A stretch of DNA of 64,000 nucleotides from Desulfosporosinus acidiphilus SJ4 (GTDB lineage Bacteria; Bacillota; Desulfitobacteriia; Desulfitobacteriales; Desulfitobacteriaceae): the NCBI RefSeq assembly GCF_000255115.2, contig NC_018068.1, positions 3,133,977 through 3,197,976 of the forward strand, read 5' to 3'. The translations under genes were made by a program, and so were the position numbers. Below, one piece after another: positions 1 to 9,011 of this stretch. The notes beneath the pieces were generated by a model, which worked only from the letters and a program-made list of their open reading frames with translations, was not told the origin of the DNA and did not search any database. Each line of letters opens with the position of its first letter. Within the stretch, counting starts at the first letter, position 1.

Positions 1-650
1 AAAGCCGGCGGGCCTCCCAGAAAAAGGGTTGTCGGGAGATCCTGCCCTAGCCGTTCTGCTTCAAAGTAATGAAAACCTCCGCCTTTATGTATTTGCCAAT
101 GGATACCTGTCTGTTGTTGATTAAATATTTGAATGCGATACATGCCAAGATTATGTTCTTTGGTAATGGGATGTTCTGTGTAAACCAAAGGTAAGGTCAC
201 AAAAGGACCACCATCCTCCGGCCAACTTGTTAGAACCGGAAGACGAGTTAAATCGACGGACTTCTCTCTGATTTCAAGAACGGGAGCATTATTAGGTTTT
301 ATCAAACGCATGCCGCTTTTGGCCATGAACATAAGCCAGTCTTTTTCTTGCCATAGCATTGACGGTTTCGGCGGAAGCAGACGATTTAGAGCCGATACCG
401 CTCTTTGGACAGTTTCTTCCGGCCTAGGTCCCACAGCTAAATCTACTCTTCGCCGAGTACCAAACAAATTCGTCACAACCGGAAAATTACTGCCTTTAAC
501 TCTTTTGAAAAATAGGGCCGGCCCTTCTGCTTGAATAACTCGGCGATGAATTTCGGCCAGCTCAAGATAGGGGTCAACTTCAGCCTCGATTTCGACGATT
601 TGCTTTTCCTTTTTAAGAGTATCGATAAACTGGCGCAAATTAATATGCAT
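1..650 (-). CDS. UbiD-family decarboxylase, N-terminal part (runs off window)
   Basis: The first 216 codons of a UbiD-type (de)carboxylase, which uses prenylated FMN to decarboxylate aromatic or unsaturated acids. The start ATG at 650 follows an AAGGTG ribosome site. The typical UbiD opening is visible (LRQFIDTLKKEKQIVEIEAE, then an EIHRRV helix, a VTNLFGT segment near residue 65 and a HWQIHKGGG segment near residue 196, in the region that binds the prenyl-FMN cofactor). The 3' end lies outside the window. It lies 38 nt downstream of the LpdD-like gene on the same strand, so the two form an operon. Substrate cannot be read from the sequence: phenolic acid breakdown or menaquinone-type decarboxylation are both possible. 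Confidence 0.85.
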   Translation of the reverse strand, partial: MHINLRQFIDTLKKEKQIVEIEAEVDPYLELAEIHRRVIQAEGPALFFKRVKGSNFPVVTNLFGTRRRVDLAVGPRPEETVQRAVSALNRLLPPKPSMLWQEKDWLMFMAKSGMRLIKPNNAPVLEIREKSVDLTRLPVLTSWPEDGGPFVTLPLVYTEHPITKEHNLGMYRIQIFNQQQTGIHWQIHKGGGFHYFEAERLGQDLPTTLFLGGPPA

Positions 651-688
651 AATTCACCTTCTTAATTTTAATTAAGGCGATATTTATC

Positions 689-1174
689 TTATGCCTTGGT
701 AACAGATTTTAAGGACCTTAAGGCAGCCTGTGTAAGGTTCCTGCAGTTTCTCATAATTTCATCTAATTCTTCCGAATTTAAGTGATCCGAATGTATGCCC
801 GAAGTAATAGACACAGGAGACAAGATTTCCTGAGCCAATATTTCCGCCATGGTTCGAGCTACCTCCACGTCTTTGTGTCCTGGTACCGGAGTCATATAAA
901 CATCCGAGCTCCACCCCTCTCCGCGTAAACTCGGACGTGGAGTGGCCAGGACTACTCCCCCGACATGTGGTTTTTCTCCTCCTGTCAAAAGGCCTTGCAG
1001 ACCACTGCCTGTATCGATTAGGGTTAGCCAAACCTGACAGCGCCCAACTCCTTCTTGCCATTGATATAACTTTAAACAGGAGCGGCTATCAAACAGCAAA
1101 AGTGATCCCCACCTCTCAAACGTTATATCCCGCTTTATTATACGTTTGACCGTGTTATTAGACAAGTTTTTCAT
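689..1174 (-). CDS. LpdD-like prenylated-flavin chaperone / UbiD partner protein
   Basis: A 161-residue protein directly upstream of the UbiD gene. The centre carries a GGEKPHVGGVVLATPRP segment, which I recognise from the small LpdD-like proteins that accompany UbiD decarboxylases such as gallate decarboxylase. Known role of that family: delivering or maturing prenyl-FMN for the decarboxylase. The frame is open to 1222, but the ATG at 1174 (MKNLSNN) is the more likely start because the upstream codons run toward the structured repeat at 1240-1383. The family call rests on motif memory plus context, so it is moderately sure. Confidence 0.65.
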   Translation of the reverse strand: MKNLSNNTVKRIIKRDITFERWGSLLLFDSRSCLKLYQWQEGVGRCQVWLTLIDTGSGLQGLLTGGEKPHVGGVVLATPRPSLRGEGWSSDVYMTPVPGHKDVEVARTMAEILAQEILSPVSITSGIHSDHLNSEELDEIMRNCRNLTQAALRSLKSVTKA

Positions 1175-1239
1175 TAAAATAGGCAATGCTCCAGGTAGGG
1201 TATCTTCGCTCACATCGTTCACTCAGCAATCCGAGGCTC

Positions 1240-1383
1240 GCTCACTTGCTTGCGTGGGAGCTACGCCGAACCTCTGGGAATTACCTGATGTGAACCGCTG
1301 GCCAGGACGGCCGAGTGTCCCCGAAGCCAAGGACGGCGAAAGGGGACCACGGCTCCGCTTCTCCCCACGCAAGCTTTGTGAGC
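1240..1383. repeat. Structured intergenic repeat, copy 1
   Basis: A 144-nt region bounded by an imperfect inverted repeat (1240-1258 against 1364-1383, GCTCAC...GCGTGGG / CCCACGC...GTGAGC). Inside, 1295-1348 holds a core of nested hairpins: GGCC-AGGAC-GGCC, then GTCCCC gaa GCC aaggac GGC gaaa GGGGAC. The same core recurs at 5445-5499 with compensatory base changes. It sits between the clpB terminator and the LpdD-like gene and contains no convincing gene. Confidence 0.75.
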
Positions 1384-1487
1384 TTTACCGCCTCTCCTTG
1401 CAATGAGCTCACTCTTGTGGACGAAGCTACCTTCCTTTGAGGTCTATAGTGTTCGGGACAGTTTTTTCAGAATAGAATGTAAAGTAT

Positions 1488-1530
1488 AAAAAGCGGCTTC
1501 CGCCTAGCAATGCTAAGAGCGGAAGCCGAA
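1488..1530 (-). terminator. Rho-independent terminator of clpB
   Basis: A 10-bp stem (CGGCTTCCGC / GCGGAAGCCG) 70 nt beyond the clpB stop, followed on the minus strand by GCTTTTTATA. Confidence 0.8.
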
Positions 1531-1598
1531 AGATATATTGTTTTGCTGAACAAATGGCCAAAATTCTTCGTATTCTTTTACTTGTGCTTATTCTGTAC

Positions 1599-4187
1599 TT
1601 ATACTTGGAAGGTATAATCTCCTGAAACATCTACATCTACAACTATTTTTTGTCCGTCCTTGAATTCACCTTGCAGCAATTTAAGAGCTACCGGATTCTG
1701 AAGACGTTGTTGAATCACTCGTTTAAGAGGTCTTGCCCCATAAATAGGATCATATCCTTCGTCTGCCAACTTCTGCAAGGCCTGCTCCGTCAATTCTAGG
1801 GATATCTTTCGCTCACTCAAACGCTTGCGTAAAAGACCGAGTTGGATTTCGACAATTTTGCCAATGTGTGAACGGTCAAGCGGATGAAAGACAATGACTT
1901 CATCAAGCCGATTGAGGAATTCAGGGCGGAAATGTTGCCTCAGTTCCTCATTGATGGCTGATCGCACTTCCTCTTGGGCTGCATTTCGCCGGGACATTTC
2001 TTGAATTAGAGGGCTGGCAATATTGCTGGTTAAAATAACCACAGTATTTTTAAAATTGACAATTCTGCCCTGTCCATCCGTAAGACGACCGTCATCCAAG
2101 AGTTGCAAGAGAACATTGGTTACATCACTGTGCGCCTTTTCAGTCTCATCAAAAAGAATAACACTGTAAGGTTTCCGGCGCACGGCTTCCGTTAATTGTC
2201 CCCCTTCTTCGTATCCCACATAACCGGGAGGCGCTCCAATAAGACGAGCTACTGTGTGTTTTTCCATATACTCGGACATATCAATCCGGACCAAGGCTTG
2301 ATCATCGTCAAACAGAAACTCAGCTAAGGCCCGGGCCAATTCCGTTTTACCCACACCGGTAGGCCCTAAGAAAAGGAAGGAACCAAGCGGGCGATTAGGG
2401 TCCTGCAATCCAGCACGTGCACGCCGAACGGCATCTGCAACAGCACGTACCGCTTCATCTTGACCGATCACTCGTTGATGGATTCGTTCTTCCATCTGAA
2501 CAAGTTTCTCCATCTCACTCTCCATTAATTTTGAAACAGGGACATGAGTCCATGTGGCGACAATTTCGGCAATATCTTGTTCCAAGACTTCTTGCTTAAG
2601 CAGGGAATTTTGCTTAGCATGAAGTTTTTCTTCCTGATTCTTTAATTCTTTTTCCAAGCCGGGAATAATACCGTACTGCAGTTCAGCTGCTTTATTATAG
2701 TCTAATTGCTGCTGAGCTTGTTCCATGAGAATCCTCGATCGATCCACTTCTTCCTTGAGCTGCTGAATTTTAGCTAAAATTTCCCGCTCGCCTTGCAGTT
2801 GTGCTTCCAGAGCAGACCTTTCTTCTTTGAGATTGGCAAGCTCTTTTTCAATCTTACTCAAACGTTCTTTGCTTGCCTCATCTTTTTCCTTTTTAAGCGC
2901 TTCCCGCTCAATTTCCAGCTGCATTACCCGTCGTTTGATTTGATCCAGCTCGTATGGATCGCTTGTGATTTCCATTCGCATTCTTGCGGCAGCTTCATCG
3001 ATTAGATCGATTGCCTTATCGGGGAGAAACCGGTCGCTGATATAGCGATCTGACAATACGGCAGCTGCAATGATAGCTCCATCCGTGATGCGAACTCCAT
3101 GATGAGTCTCATAACGTTCCTTCAAACCCCGCAGGATTGAAATGGTATCCTCTACACTCGGAGCATCAACCAGGATCGGTTGGAAACGCCGTTCAAGGGC
3201 AGCATCTTTCTCGATATGCTTGCGGTATTCGGCAAGAGTCGTTGCCCCCAGCATGCTCAGTTCTCCGCGGGCCAGCATAGGTTTCAGCATATTGCTGGCG
3301 TCCATGGCTCCTTCGGCTGCCCCGGCACCCACAACTGTGTGCAGTTCATCGATAAACAAAATCACATCGTCACGGTTCTGAATTTCTTTCAGTACTGCTT
3401 TTAAGCGTTCTTCGAATTCCCCCCGGTATTTTGCCCCAGCAATCATAGACCCAAGGTCAAGGGCGATGACTTGTTTATCTTTAATGGCCGTAGGTACGTC
3501 CCCGCGAACAATTCGTTGGGCTAACCCTTCGACAATTGCCGTTTTTCCAACTCCAGGTTCTCCTATCAACACCGGATTGTTTTTAGTTCTTCGTGACAAA
3601 GTCTGAATCACTCGGCGAATTACTTCATCCCGTCCGATGACGGGATCCAAACGGCCGCGTTTGGCTTGTTCAACTAAATTTAATCCATATTGTTCTAAAG
3701 CAGCATACGTTCCTTCAGGATTAGCACTTGTTACCCGTTGTGTTCCTCTCACTTCCCGCAAGGCTTGGAGGAGACTTTCCCGGCTTAACCCGGCTTGTTT
3801 TAGGATCTTTTCTGCAGCCCCTCCTGCCTTCTCAAAAATAGCCAGAAGCATATGCTCTGTACTGACATATTCATCTCCGAAAGTTGACATTTCATCGTGA
3901 GCTGCAACCAACACTGTCCGTAAGCGAGGAGATATAGTAATTTGAAGGTTTCCGCCGCTGATGCGCGGGAAACGATTAATTTCCTGACGAAGGGATTGAA
4001 TAAGAGCTCCGACAGCTAAGTCTAGTTTTGATAATACTTGAGGAACAACACCATCTCCCTGCTCTAAAAGAGAGAGCAAAAGATGTTCTGGCTCAACCTG
4101 ACTGTTCCCATTACGTTCCGTCACTGCTTGAGCCTGGGCGATGGCTTCCTGAGATTTCTGAGTAAATCGATTTGTATCAAAGGACAT
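1599..4187 (-). CDS. clpB: ATP-dependent disaggregase ClpB
   Basis: An 862-residue Hsp100 chaperone that, with DnaK/DnaJ, threads aggregated proteins through a hexameric pore. Domains in order: Clp N-terminal repeat ([13 protein letters not shown] onward, 1-145), first AAA+ module with Walker [10 protein letters not shown] near 206, Walker [11 protein letters not shown], the long middle coiled coil (about 395-525), second AAA+ module with GPTGVGKTE near 600, and the C-terminal D2 small domain. Length is usual for the family. The frame is open to 4226, but the ATG at 4187 ([10 protein letters not shown]) has the family start and a GGAGAG site. It lies 49 nt downstream of the DnaJ-like gene and probably shares its CtsR-controlled promoter. 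Confidence 0.97.
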   Translation of the reverse strand: MSFDTNRFTQKSQEAIAQAQAVTERNGNSQVEPEHLLLSLLEQGDGVVPQVLSKLDLAVGALIQSLRQEINRFPRISGGNLQITISPRLRTVLVAAHDEMSTFGDEYVSTEHMLLAIFEKAGGAAEKILKQAGLSRESLLQALREVRGTQRVTSANPEGTYAALEQYGLNLVEQAKRGRLDPVIGRDEVIRRVIQTLSRRTKNNPVLIGEPGVGKTAIVEGLAQRIVRGDVPTAIKDKQVIALDLGSMIAGAKYRGEFEERLKAVLKEIQNRDDVILFIDELHTVVGAGAAEGAMDASNMLKPMLARGELSMLGATTLAEYRKHIEKDAALERRFQPILVDAPSVEDTISILRGLKERYETHHGVRITDGAIIAAAVLSDRYISDRFLPDKAIDLIDEAAARMRMEITSDPYELDQIKRRVMQLEIEREALKKEKDEASKERLSKIEKELANLKEERSALEAQLQGEREILAKIQQLKEEVDRSRILMEQAQQQLDYNKAAELQYGIIPGLEKELKNQEEKLHAKQNSLLKQEVLEQDIAEIVATWTHVPVSKLMESEMEKLVQMEERIHQRVIGQDEAVRAVADAVRRARAGLQDPNRPLGSFLFLGPTGVGKTELARALAEFLFDDDQALVRIDMSEYMEKHTVARLIGAPPGYVGYEEGGQLTEAVRRKPYSVILFDETEKAHSDVTNVLLQLLDDGRLTDGQGRIVNFKNTVVILTSNIASPLIQEMSRRNAAQEEVRSAINEELRQHFRPEFLNRLDEVIVFHPLDRSHIGKIVEIQLGLLRKRLSERKISLELTEQALQKLADEGYDPIYGARPLKRVIQQRLQNPVALKLLQGEFKDGQKIVVDVDVSGDYTFQV

Positions 4188-4236
4188 TGGCGCACTCTCC
4201 TCTCTAGTACTGTTAAATGATGTCAAGAATTAAAAT

Positions 4237-5208
4237 TTAAGTTATACCCCGTTTTTGAGCTAATTCACGCAGCGTATCAAGTTCTTGCTGGTTGAGATTA
4301 TCCGGCAGAATAATTGACAATTCCGCTAAAAGTGAACCATATTGCTGAGGGTTTTCAAGTTTCGGCATCCCTTTTCCTTTCAGGCGGAATTTTTTACCGC
4401 TTTGTGACAGGGGAGGAATTTTAAGCAGTACTTCCCCGCCGAAAGTAGGAACCCGCACTTCTCCGCCTATGACAGCCTTATAAAAGTTTAAGGGCAGTAT
4501 AACTTTTAAATCATCTCCGTCCCTTATAAAACGTTCATCCGGGCTAACTGTAATGTTTAAATATAGATTACCTGCCGCACCGCCCGAAATTCCCGGGCCT
4601 CCTTGACCGGCCAACCGCACTTTTGAACCCGTCCGTACTCCCTTGGGAATTTTGGCTTGAATTTGTTTTTCACCGGTTCTTATGACTCTTGTCGTACCAT
4701 GATAAGCTTCTTCAAGAGTCACTTGAACGTCGACTTCTAGATCCTGTCCGGCGCGAGATCTTACTCCTGCTCCTCCAAAGCCATAGGACTGACCGCCTCC
4801 GAACAGAGTCGAGAAAAAGTCTGAAAAACCTTCTGACCCGTAAAATCCTCCGGATCCGCTTGAACCCCCGAACATTTGAGCAAACTCTTCAGGAGACATT
4901 GAATAGGTCTGATGATTTCCTTCTCCTGGATGGGCTTGCCAACGGCCCCAATCGAAATCTCCGCGTCCACCGCGTTTCTGCCATTGTTGATAATCCTGCC
5001 TCAGTTCATCGTACTTACGCCGTTTCTCTGGATCACTAATTGCTTGATAGGCTTCGCTGACCTCTTTGAATTTAGTTTCCGCAGTTTTATCTCCGGGATT
5101 AACATCCGGATGATACTTCTTTGCCAGCTTTTGATAGGCTTTTTTTATCGTTTTATCATCCGCATCAGGGGAAACCCCCAGGCATTCGTAATAATCTTTA
5201 AAATCCAT
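4237..5208 (-). CDS. cbpA: CbpA-type DnaJ co-chaperone
   Basis: A 323-residue Hsp40 that stimulates DnaK ATPase. The J domain occupies residues 1-70 with the HPD motif in [13 protein letters not shown] Gly/Phe-rich stretch (about 85-145, [15 protein letters not shown]) follows, then two beta-rich peptide-binding domains. The CxxCxGxG zinc repeats of classical DnaJ are absent, which makes it CbpA-like. The ATG at 5208 has a GAGGTGAGACA leader. It is first gene of an operon with clpB; a sigma-A promoter with an overlapping CtsR box lies about 90 nt upstream. Confidence 0.93.
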   Translation of the reverse strand: MDFKDYYECLGVSPDADDKTIKKAYQKLAKKYHPDVNPGDKTAETKFKEVSEAYQAISDPEKRRKYDELRQDYQQWQKRGGRGDFDWGRWQAHPGEGNHQTYSMSPEEFAQMFGGSSGSGGFYGSEGFSDFFSTLFGGGQSYGFGGAGVRSRAGQDLEVDVQVTLEEAYHGTTRVIRTGEKQIQAKIPKGVRTGSKVRLAGQGGPGISGGAAGNLYLNITVSPDERFIRDGDDLKVILPLNFYKAVIGGEVRVPTFGGEVLLKIPPLSQSGKKFRLKGKGMPKLENPQQYGSLLAELSIILPDNLNQQELDTLRELAQKRGIT

Positions 5209-5293
5209 TGTCTCACCTCAAATACGCTATCTGTTAGTGGATGATGATTTATAAGTTTGGGAGATATTGGCTTTATTTTTCCTTGACAATTAG

Positions 5294-5322
5294 ATTATAT
5301 TCTCTTTTTTCATAAAGGTCAA
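5294..5322 (-). promoter_or_regulatory. SigA promoter of cbpA-clpB
   Basis: Minus-strand TTGACC (5317-5322) and a perfect TATAAT (5294-5299) separated by 17 nt. Confidence 0.85.
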
Positions 5323-5333
5323 TAATGGTCAGA
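5317..5333 (+). promoter_or_regulatory. CtsR operator
   Basis: Two direct heptads, GGTCAAT and GGTCAGA, spaced by 3 nt (AAT). This matches the known CtsR box layout (GGTCAAA-NAN-GGTCAAA). It covers the -35 element of the cbpA-clpB promoter, so repressor binding would block polymerase. CtsR control of clpB is established in several Firmicutes; here it is inferred from the site. Confidence 0.8.
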
Positions 5334-5361
5334 GTTTATTTGATCTTTCATATCTTAGTGC

Positions 5362-5406
5362 AAAAAGGATAGGCTTTGGAAACAAATCCAAAGACCTACC
5401 CTTTTT
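5362..5406 (-). terminator. Terminator-like hairpin, both strands
   Basis: Stem AGGCTTTGGA / TCCAAAGACCT extended by AAAGGA / CCCTTT, with a T run on either strand. It separates the lipid kinase transcript from the cbpA promoter. Confidence 0.65.
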
Positions 5407-5444
5407 ATACTATCACCAATTATAACCTTCGGTTGTACAACCAG

Positions 5445-5610
5445 CCGCTGGCCATGGATGGCCGAGTGTCTCTGGAGCCAAGGATGGCGAGAAGAGACCG
5501 CTGGCCATGACGATAAGCGGATGAGCTTATCGCCACACTGCGACTCCTTACCCATACTCCTGCAGTGTGGATTGGCCGAGTGTCTCTGGAGCCAAACACA
5601 CCCACTGCAG
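5445..5610. repeat. Structured intergenic repeat, copies 2 and 3
   Basis: 5445-5499 repeats the core of 1295-1348 (stem GTCTCT / AGAGAC around GCC aaggat GGC). It is followed by a separate hairpin CGATAAGC ggat GAGCTTATCG (near 5510-5531) and a third, truncated core at 5574-5595 lying inside a CTGCAGTGTG / CACACCCACTGCAG inverted repeat (5560-5610). No gene is visible between 5209 and 5636 apart from these elements. Confidence 0.75.
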
Positions 5611-5636
5611 ATGATCTAAACTTAGTGCAAATCTAA

Positions 5637-6569
5637 TCAAACATCCCATATACATAGACTTTTTGGATGGATAGTGAATTTAACCGGCGTTTGACCCGGT
5701 TGTTCTCCGTCAATATCTAAAAGTGCTTTCTCCGCCGTAGTGATCGAAACCGAACCTCCACGTTGTTCTGAAACACCAGGAATCTTCAGATGTTCTCCTT
5801 TATAGATTTTGGGTATATTTCTTAATAACATCCAAGCAGAAAAATCGCCTAAGCTAATGACGTCAAACAGGCCATCATCAATTTCTGCGTTGGGCGCGAT
5901 CATCATACCTCCGCCGATATAACGTCCATTTGCCACCATGATGCTGTTTAATCGTCCCTCGATACAGTACTTGTCGTCTATTTTACAACGCATCGTTTTA
6001 TTACGATAACGGAAAATACTTACCATGGTACCTATTAAAAATGATATCTTCCCTCCCAGCAATTTGCTTTGCCGGTTAACCCGATTGACTGTTTCTCCTC
6101 CCAGTCCGATATCGGCGACATTTAAAAAATATCGATTTCTAGGCTGTCCATGATCATCCAGAAATTGTACTTCCCCTACATCGATTGTGCGTTTCCTACC
6201 CTTCTTGAGAATCTCAATAAAACCTTCAATTCCCCTTGATATAGAGAGAGATCGAACAAAATCACCGCCCGTTCCATGGGAAAAAAGGGCTAATTCAGCA
6301 TCTGGATTGATTAAACAGCCATCAATGAAGAAGCCATTAACTACTTCGTTAATCGTTCCGTCTCCCCCGACAGAAATGATCCGAGTATACCCTTCGTGCA
6401 AAACCCTCCGGGTTATTGACGTTGCATCACCTGGTCCCAAGGTGTAAGCAAAATCAACGGTATATCCTTCCTGCTCTAGACGCTGCAAAAATTTCGGCCA
6501 CCGCTTTCTTGTGCAGCCATTTGCTGACTGAGGGTTGACAACGGCAAACCAAACATCGTTATTTATCAT
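5637..6569 (-). CDS. Diacylglycerol kinase family lipid kinase (YegS/BmrU-like)
   Basis: A 310-residue soluble lipid kinase. The nucleotide-binding motif is clear at about residue 67 (ISVGGDGTINEVVNG), after the family N-terminus WFAVVNPQSANG. The C-terminal half has the expected YIGGGMMIAPNAEIDDGLFDV segment. Such enzymes phosphorylate diacylglycerol or related lipids for recycling into phosphatidic acid; the exact substrate is not readable. The ATG at 6569 has a GGGAGAA site. Monocistronic by spacing. Confidence 0.9.
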   Translation of the reverse strand: MINNDVWFAVVNPQSANGCTRKRWPKFLQRLEQEGYTVDFAYTLGPGDATSITRRVLHEGYTRIISVGGDGTINEVVNGFFIDGCLINPDAELALFSHGTGGDFVRSLSISRGIEGFIEILKKGRKRTIDVGEVQFLDDHGQPRNRYFLNVADIGLGGETVNRVNRQSKLLGGKISFLIGTMVSIFRYRNKTMRCKIDDKYCIEGRLNSIMVANGRYIGGGMMIAPNAEIDDGLFDVISLGDFSAWMLLRNIPKIYKGEHLKIPGVSEQRGGSVSITTAEKALLDIDGEQPGQTPVKFTIHPKSLCIWDV

Positions 6570-6659
6570 CAGGAATTCTCCCTTATGTCTAATCCCGGGC
6601 TGCGAAATTATTTGCTAAGAGAATTCGACACTTAACGGTTGAAATCCTTTACCAAAGAA

Positions 6660-6697
6660 GGAGAGTCTTTAACCCTATATGATAGAGCTACACTCTC
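6660..6697 (-). terminator. Possible terminator after phosphohexomutase gene
   Basis: GGAGAGT / ACTCTCC stem with a long loop, then TTCTTT on the minus strand. A weak example. Confidence 0.4.
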
Positions 6698-6715
6698 CTC
6701 CTGAATTCATAAATT

Positions 6716-8458
6716 CTATTGAGCTCGTATCAAGGAAATGCGGTTCATTACCTCTTCCTTAACTCTTCCGAGAACCTCCTCAGCTACTGGCTTAGAATCT
6801 GCTTTTATCGAAAAATAAAACTTTATTTTGGGCTCTGTTCCTGAGGGGCGAACCATAACGAAGCCGCCTCCGACAAAAGAAAACCTCAAAACGTTAGACC
6901 GCGGTAATAATAGCGGATAGGACTCACCGGTTATGAGATTTTTACCAATACGTTGTTCATAATCATCAATTTTAACGATCTGAATACCACAAAGTTCACG
7001 TAGTTCCACCTTTCGCAGGGAATCCATAATCCGAAGAATTTCGTCGTGCCCTTGATGTCCTTCTAAAGTCAAGGATTCTTGGGAATCAAGATAATAACCT
7101 AACTCTTGATAAATACTTTCCAATACCTCAAATAAACTGCGATGTTCAACATTTTTATAATAAAGCGCCGCTTCCGCCATGAGAACTGAAGCGATGACTC
7201 CATCTTTATCGCGGACGAAATCTCCCGCAAGATAACCATAACTTTCTTCAAAGCCAAATTGAAATTTACCCCAGCCGCCATCTTCCATCTCTTTTTCCTT
7301 TTCAGCGATGAATTTGAAGCCAGTCAAGACATTCTCAACTTTAACCTGAAAATAACGGGCAACATCATCAGCCAGATCAGTGGAAGCTATTGTTTTAATG
7401 ATTGCTGCATTTTCGGGGAGAATTCCTAAATCTTTTTTCTGCGAAAGGACATAATAGGTTAACAATACTCCAATCTGATTGCCCGTAAGCTGAATATATT
7501 CCCCACTTTTGTCCTTCAATACAACACCCAGACGATCAGAATCAGGATCTGTCGCTATAAGCAACTCGGCATTAACCTTCTGTCCATATTCACGGGCCAA
7601 ATCAAAGGTAGATGGTATTTCCGGGTTGGGATAAGGAATCGTGGTGAAATCGGGATCCGGAAGTTCTTGCTCTTTAACTACGGTCACAGAACTGAAACCC
7701 ATCTCAGCCAAGGCTCCGCGGACAAGTTTATTCCCTGCGCCATGAAAAGGAGTATATACAATCGAAAGATCTTTGCCATACCGTGCATCAAGCTGTGTAT
7801 GAAGTGCCAATTCTTTTACCCTCGAGAGGTAAACATTATCAAGTTCTTCTCCGATCATCAGAAGAAGACCTTTTCCTATCGCCTCGGCAGCAGGCATTGG
7901 TTCGATGCCCAGCCAACTTTCTCGAGCTTCGATTCGTGCAAGAATTTCATCCGCCTTGGCAGGGGGAACCTGTCCCCCATCTTCCCAATAAACTTTATAC
8001 CCATTATAAGCCTTTGGATTGTGACTTGCCGTGACAACGATTCCCGCCAGAGTGTGAAGTTCTCTAACCGCAAAGGAAAGCTCTGGTGTAGGCCGCAAAG
8101 CATCAAACAGATAGACTTTAATTCCATTTTTGGCAAGAATCAAAGCAGCTTCGAGAGCAAACTCTGCAGAGAACCTTCGAGAATCATAGGCAATAGCAAC
8201 TCCACGGTTCATCCCCTCGCTGCCATGATCGCAAATATATTCCGCTAATCCTTGGGTAACTTTGCGAATGACATACTTGTTCATTCGATTCGTACCGGCG
8301 GCCATAATTCCCCTTAAACCACCTGTTCCAAATTCTAAATCCTTATAAAAACGATCCTCAATTTCGTGTTGATCGGTGAGTTGCCTTAATTCCTGACGTG
8401 TTTCCTCATCAAAATAGGAATTTTCTGACCATATTTGATATTGATCCTGGAAACTCAT
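6716..8458 (-). CDS. pgcA: Phosphoglucomutase / phosphomannomutase (PgcA type)
   Basis: A 580-residue alpha-D-phosphohexomutase that interconverts hexose 1- and 6-phosphates. Visible signatures: the catalytic serine loop GIVVTASHNPKAYNGYKVYW (near 140), the metal-binding loop ATDPDSDRLG (near 305), the sugar loop GFEESYGYLAGDFVRDKDG (near 408) and the phosphate-binding RPSGTEPKIKFYF close to the C-terminus. Length fits the Gram-positive PgcA group. The start ATG has a GAAGGAGG site. It would supply glucose 1-phosphate for UDP-glucose, which is the presumed donor of the beta-glucan synthase at 30798. Confidence 0.92.
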   Translation of the reverse strand: MSFQDQYQIWSENSYFDEETRQELRQLTDQHEIEDRFYKDLEFGTGGLRGIMAAGTNRMNKYVIRKVTQGLAEYICDHGSEGMNRGVAIAYDSRRFSAEFALEAALILAKNGIKVYLFDALRPTPELSFAVRELHTLAGIVVTASHNPKAYNGYKVYWEDGGQVPPAKADEILARIEARESWLGIEPMPAAEAIGKGLLLMIGEELDNVYLSRVKELALHTQLDARYGKDLSIVYTPFHGAGNKLVRGALAEMGFSSVTVVKEQELPDPDFTTIPYPNPEIPSTFDLAREYGQKVNAELLIATDPDSDRLGVVLKDKSGEYIQLTGNQIGVLLTYYVLSQKKDLGILPENAAIIKTIASTDLADDVARYFQVKVENVLTGFKFIAEKEKEMEDGGWGKFQFGFEESYGYLAGDFVRDKDGVIASVLMAEAALYYKNVEHRSLFEVLESIYQELGYYLDSQESLTLEGHQGHDEILRIMDSLRKVELRELCGIQIVKIDDYEQRIGKNLITGESYPLLLPRSNVLRFSFVGGGFVMVRPSGTEPKIKFYFSIKADSKPVAEEVLGRVKEEVMNRISLIRAQ

Positions 8459-8602
8459 ACTCTAAAATTCCTCCTTCAATTCTCTTTGCTTGCGTAATAT
8501 CTTTTCAAGTGAGTATAACACACACCCAATAGGCAGAACAACTTAACTCATCAATGTTCAACTCAATTGATCAAAAACACATCATTTTATTCCCTGAATG
8601 CA

Positions 8603-8645
8603 AAAGCGAGCATCTTATATAGTTATTATATAAGAAACTCGCTTT
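8603..8645. terminator. Two-part hairpin, bidirectional terminator-like
   Basis: AAAGCGAG / CTCGCTTT outer stem and CTTATATA / TATATAAG inner stem. It lies 90 nt downstream of the small minus-strand ORF at 8735-8839 and between it and the pgcA promoter side. Confidence 0.6.
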
Positions 8646-8734
8646 CAATTTCTGGTTTTCAAGAATGCATTCTCTTCGAGGTTACAATTAAGGATTCGAA
8701 TTCGGGCCAAAACACCGCTCCCTTTCGTAACTGC

Positions 8735-8839
8735 TTATCCTTTTTGATGAAGAGGTCTCTCAGTTTGATCGGTCTTAATTGATTCAAGACCGATAGATTC
8801 CAAGATTGCGTTGATCATTAGCTGCTCTTTTTTCGTCAT
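8735..8839 (-). CDS. Small ORF, 34 residues, function unknown
   Basis: ATG at 8839 is preceded by a strong AAGGAG at 7-nt spacing, and the frame MTKKEQLMINAILESIGL... ends in TAA at 8735. It is charged with an amphipathic N-terminal helix and has no signal peptide. It sits alone in a 553-nt gap between pgcA and the GNAT gene, with a hairpin downstream. The ribosome site is the main support. It could be a regulatory peptide, but nothing identifies it. Confidence 0.5.
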   Translation of the reverse strand: MTKKEQLMINAILESIGLESIKTDQTERPLHQKG

Positions 8840-9011
8840 AAAAATCTCCTTTCTTAACAATTGATTGAATATTTAATGTTTTTTAATTATAGCGCTGTTT
8901 TTACGCCATTTCAAGTAATTTGCAAGAAATACATCAAAGTAATTAATTGAAAACAACCCAAAATTTTCATTAAATGACCGGACTCTATCATTATATGATT
9001 GAGGAAGAGAA

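Noticed and set aside
1146..1406. Plus-strand frame through the structured repeat
   Set aside because: It overlaps the start of the LpdD-like gene and reads through hairpins; its composition is that of GC-rich repeat DNA.
7667..8248. A 193-codon plus-strand frame opposite the phosphohexomutase gene
   Set aside because: The minus-strand protein there has all catalytic motifs; this frame is a shadow without a start signal.
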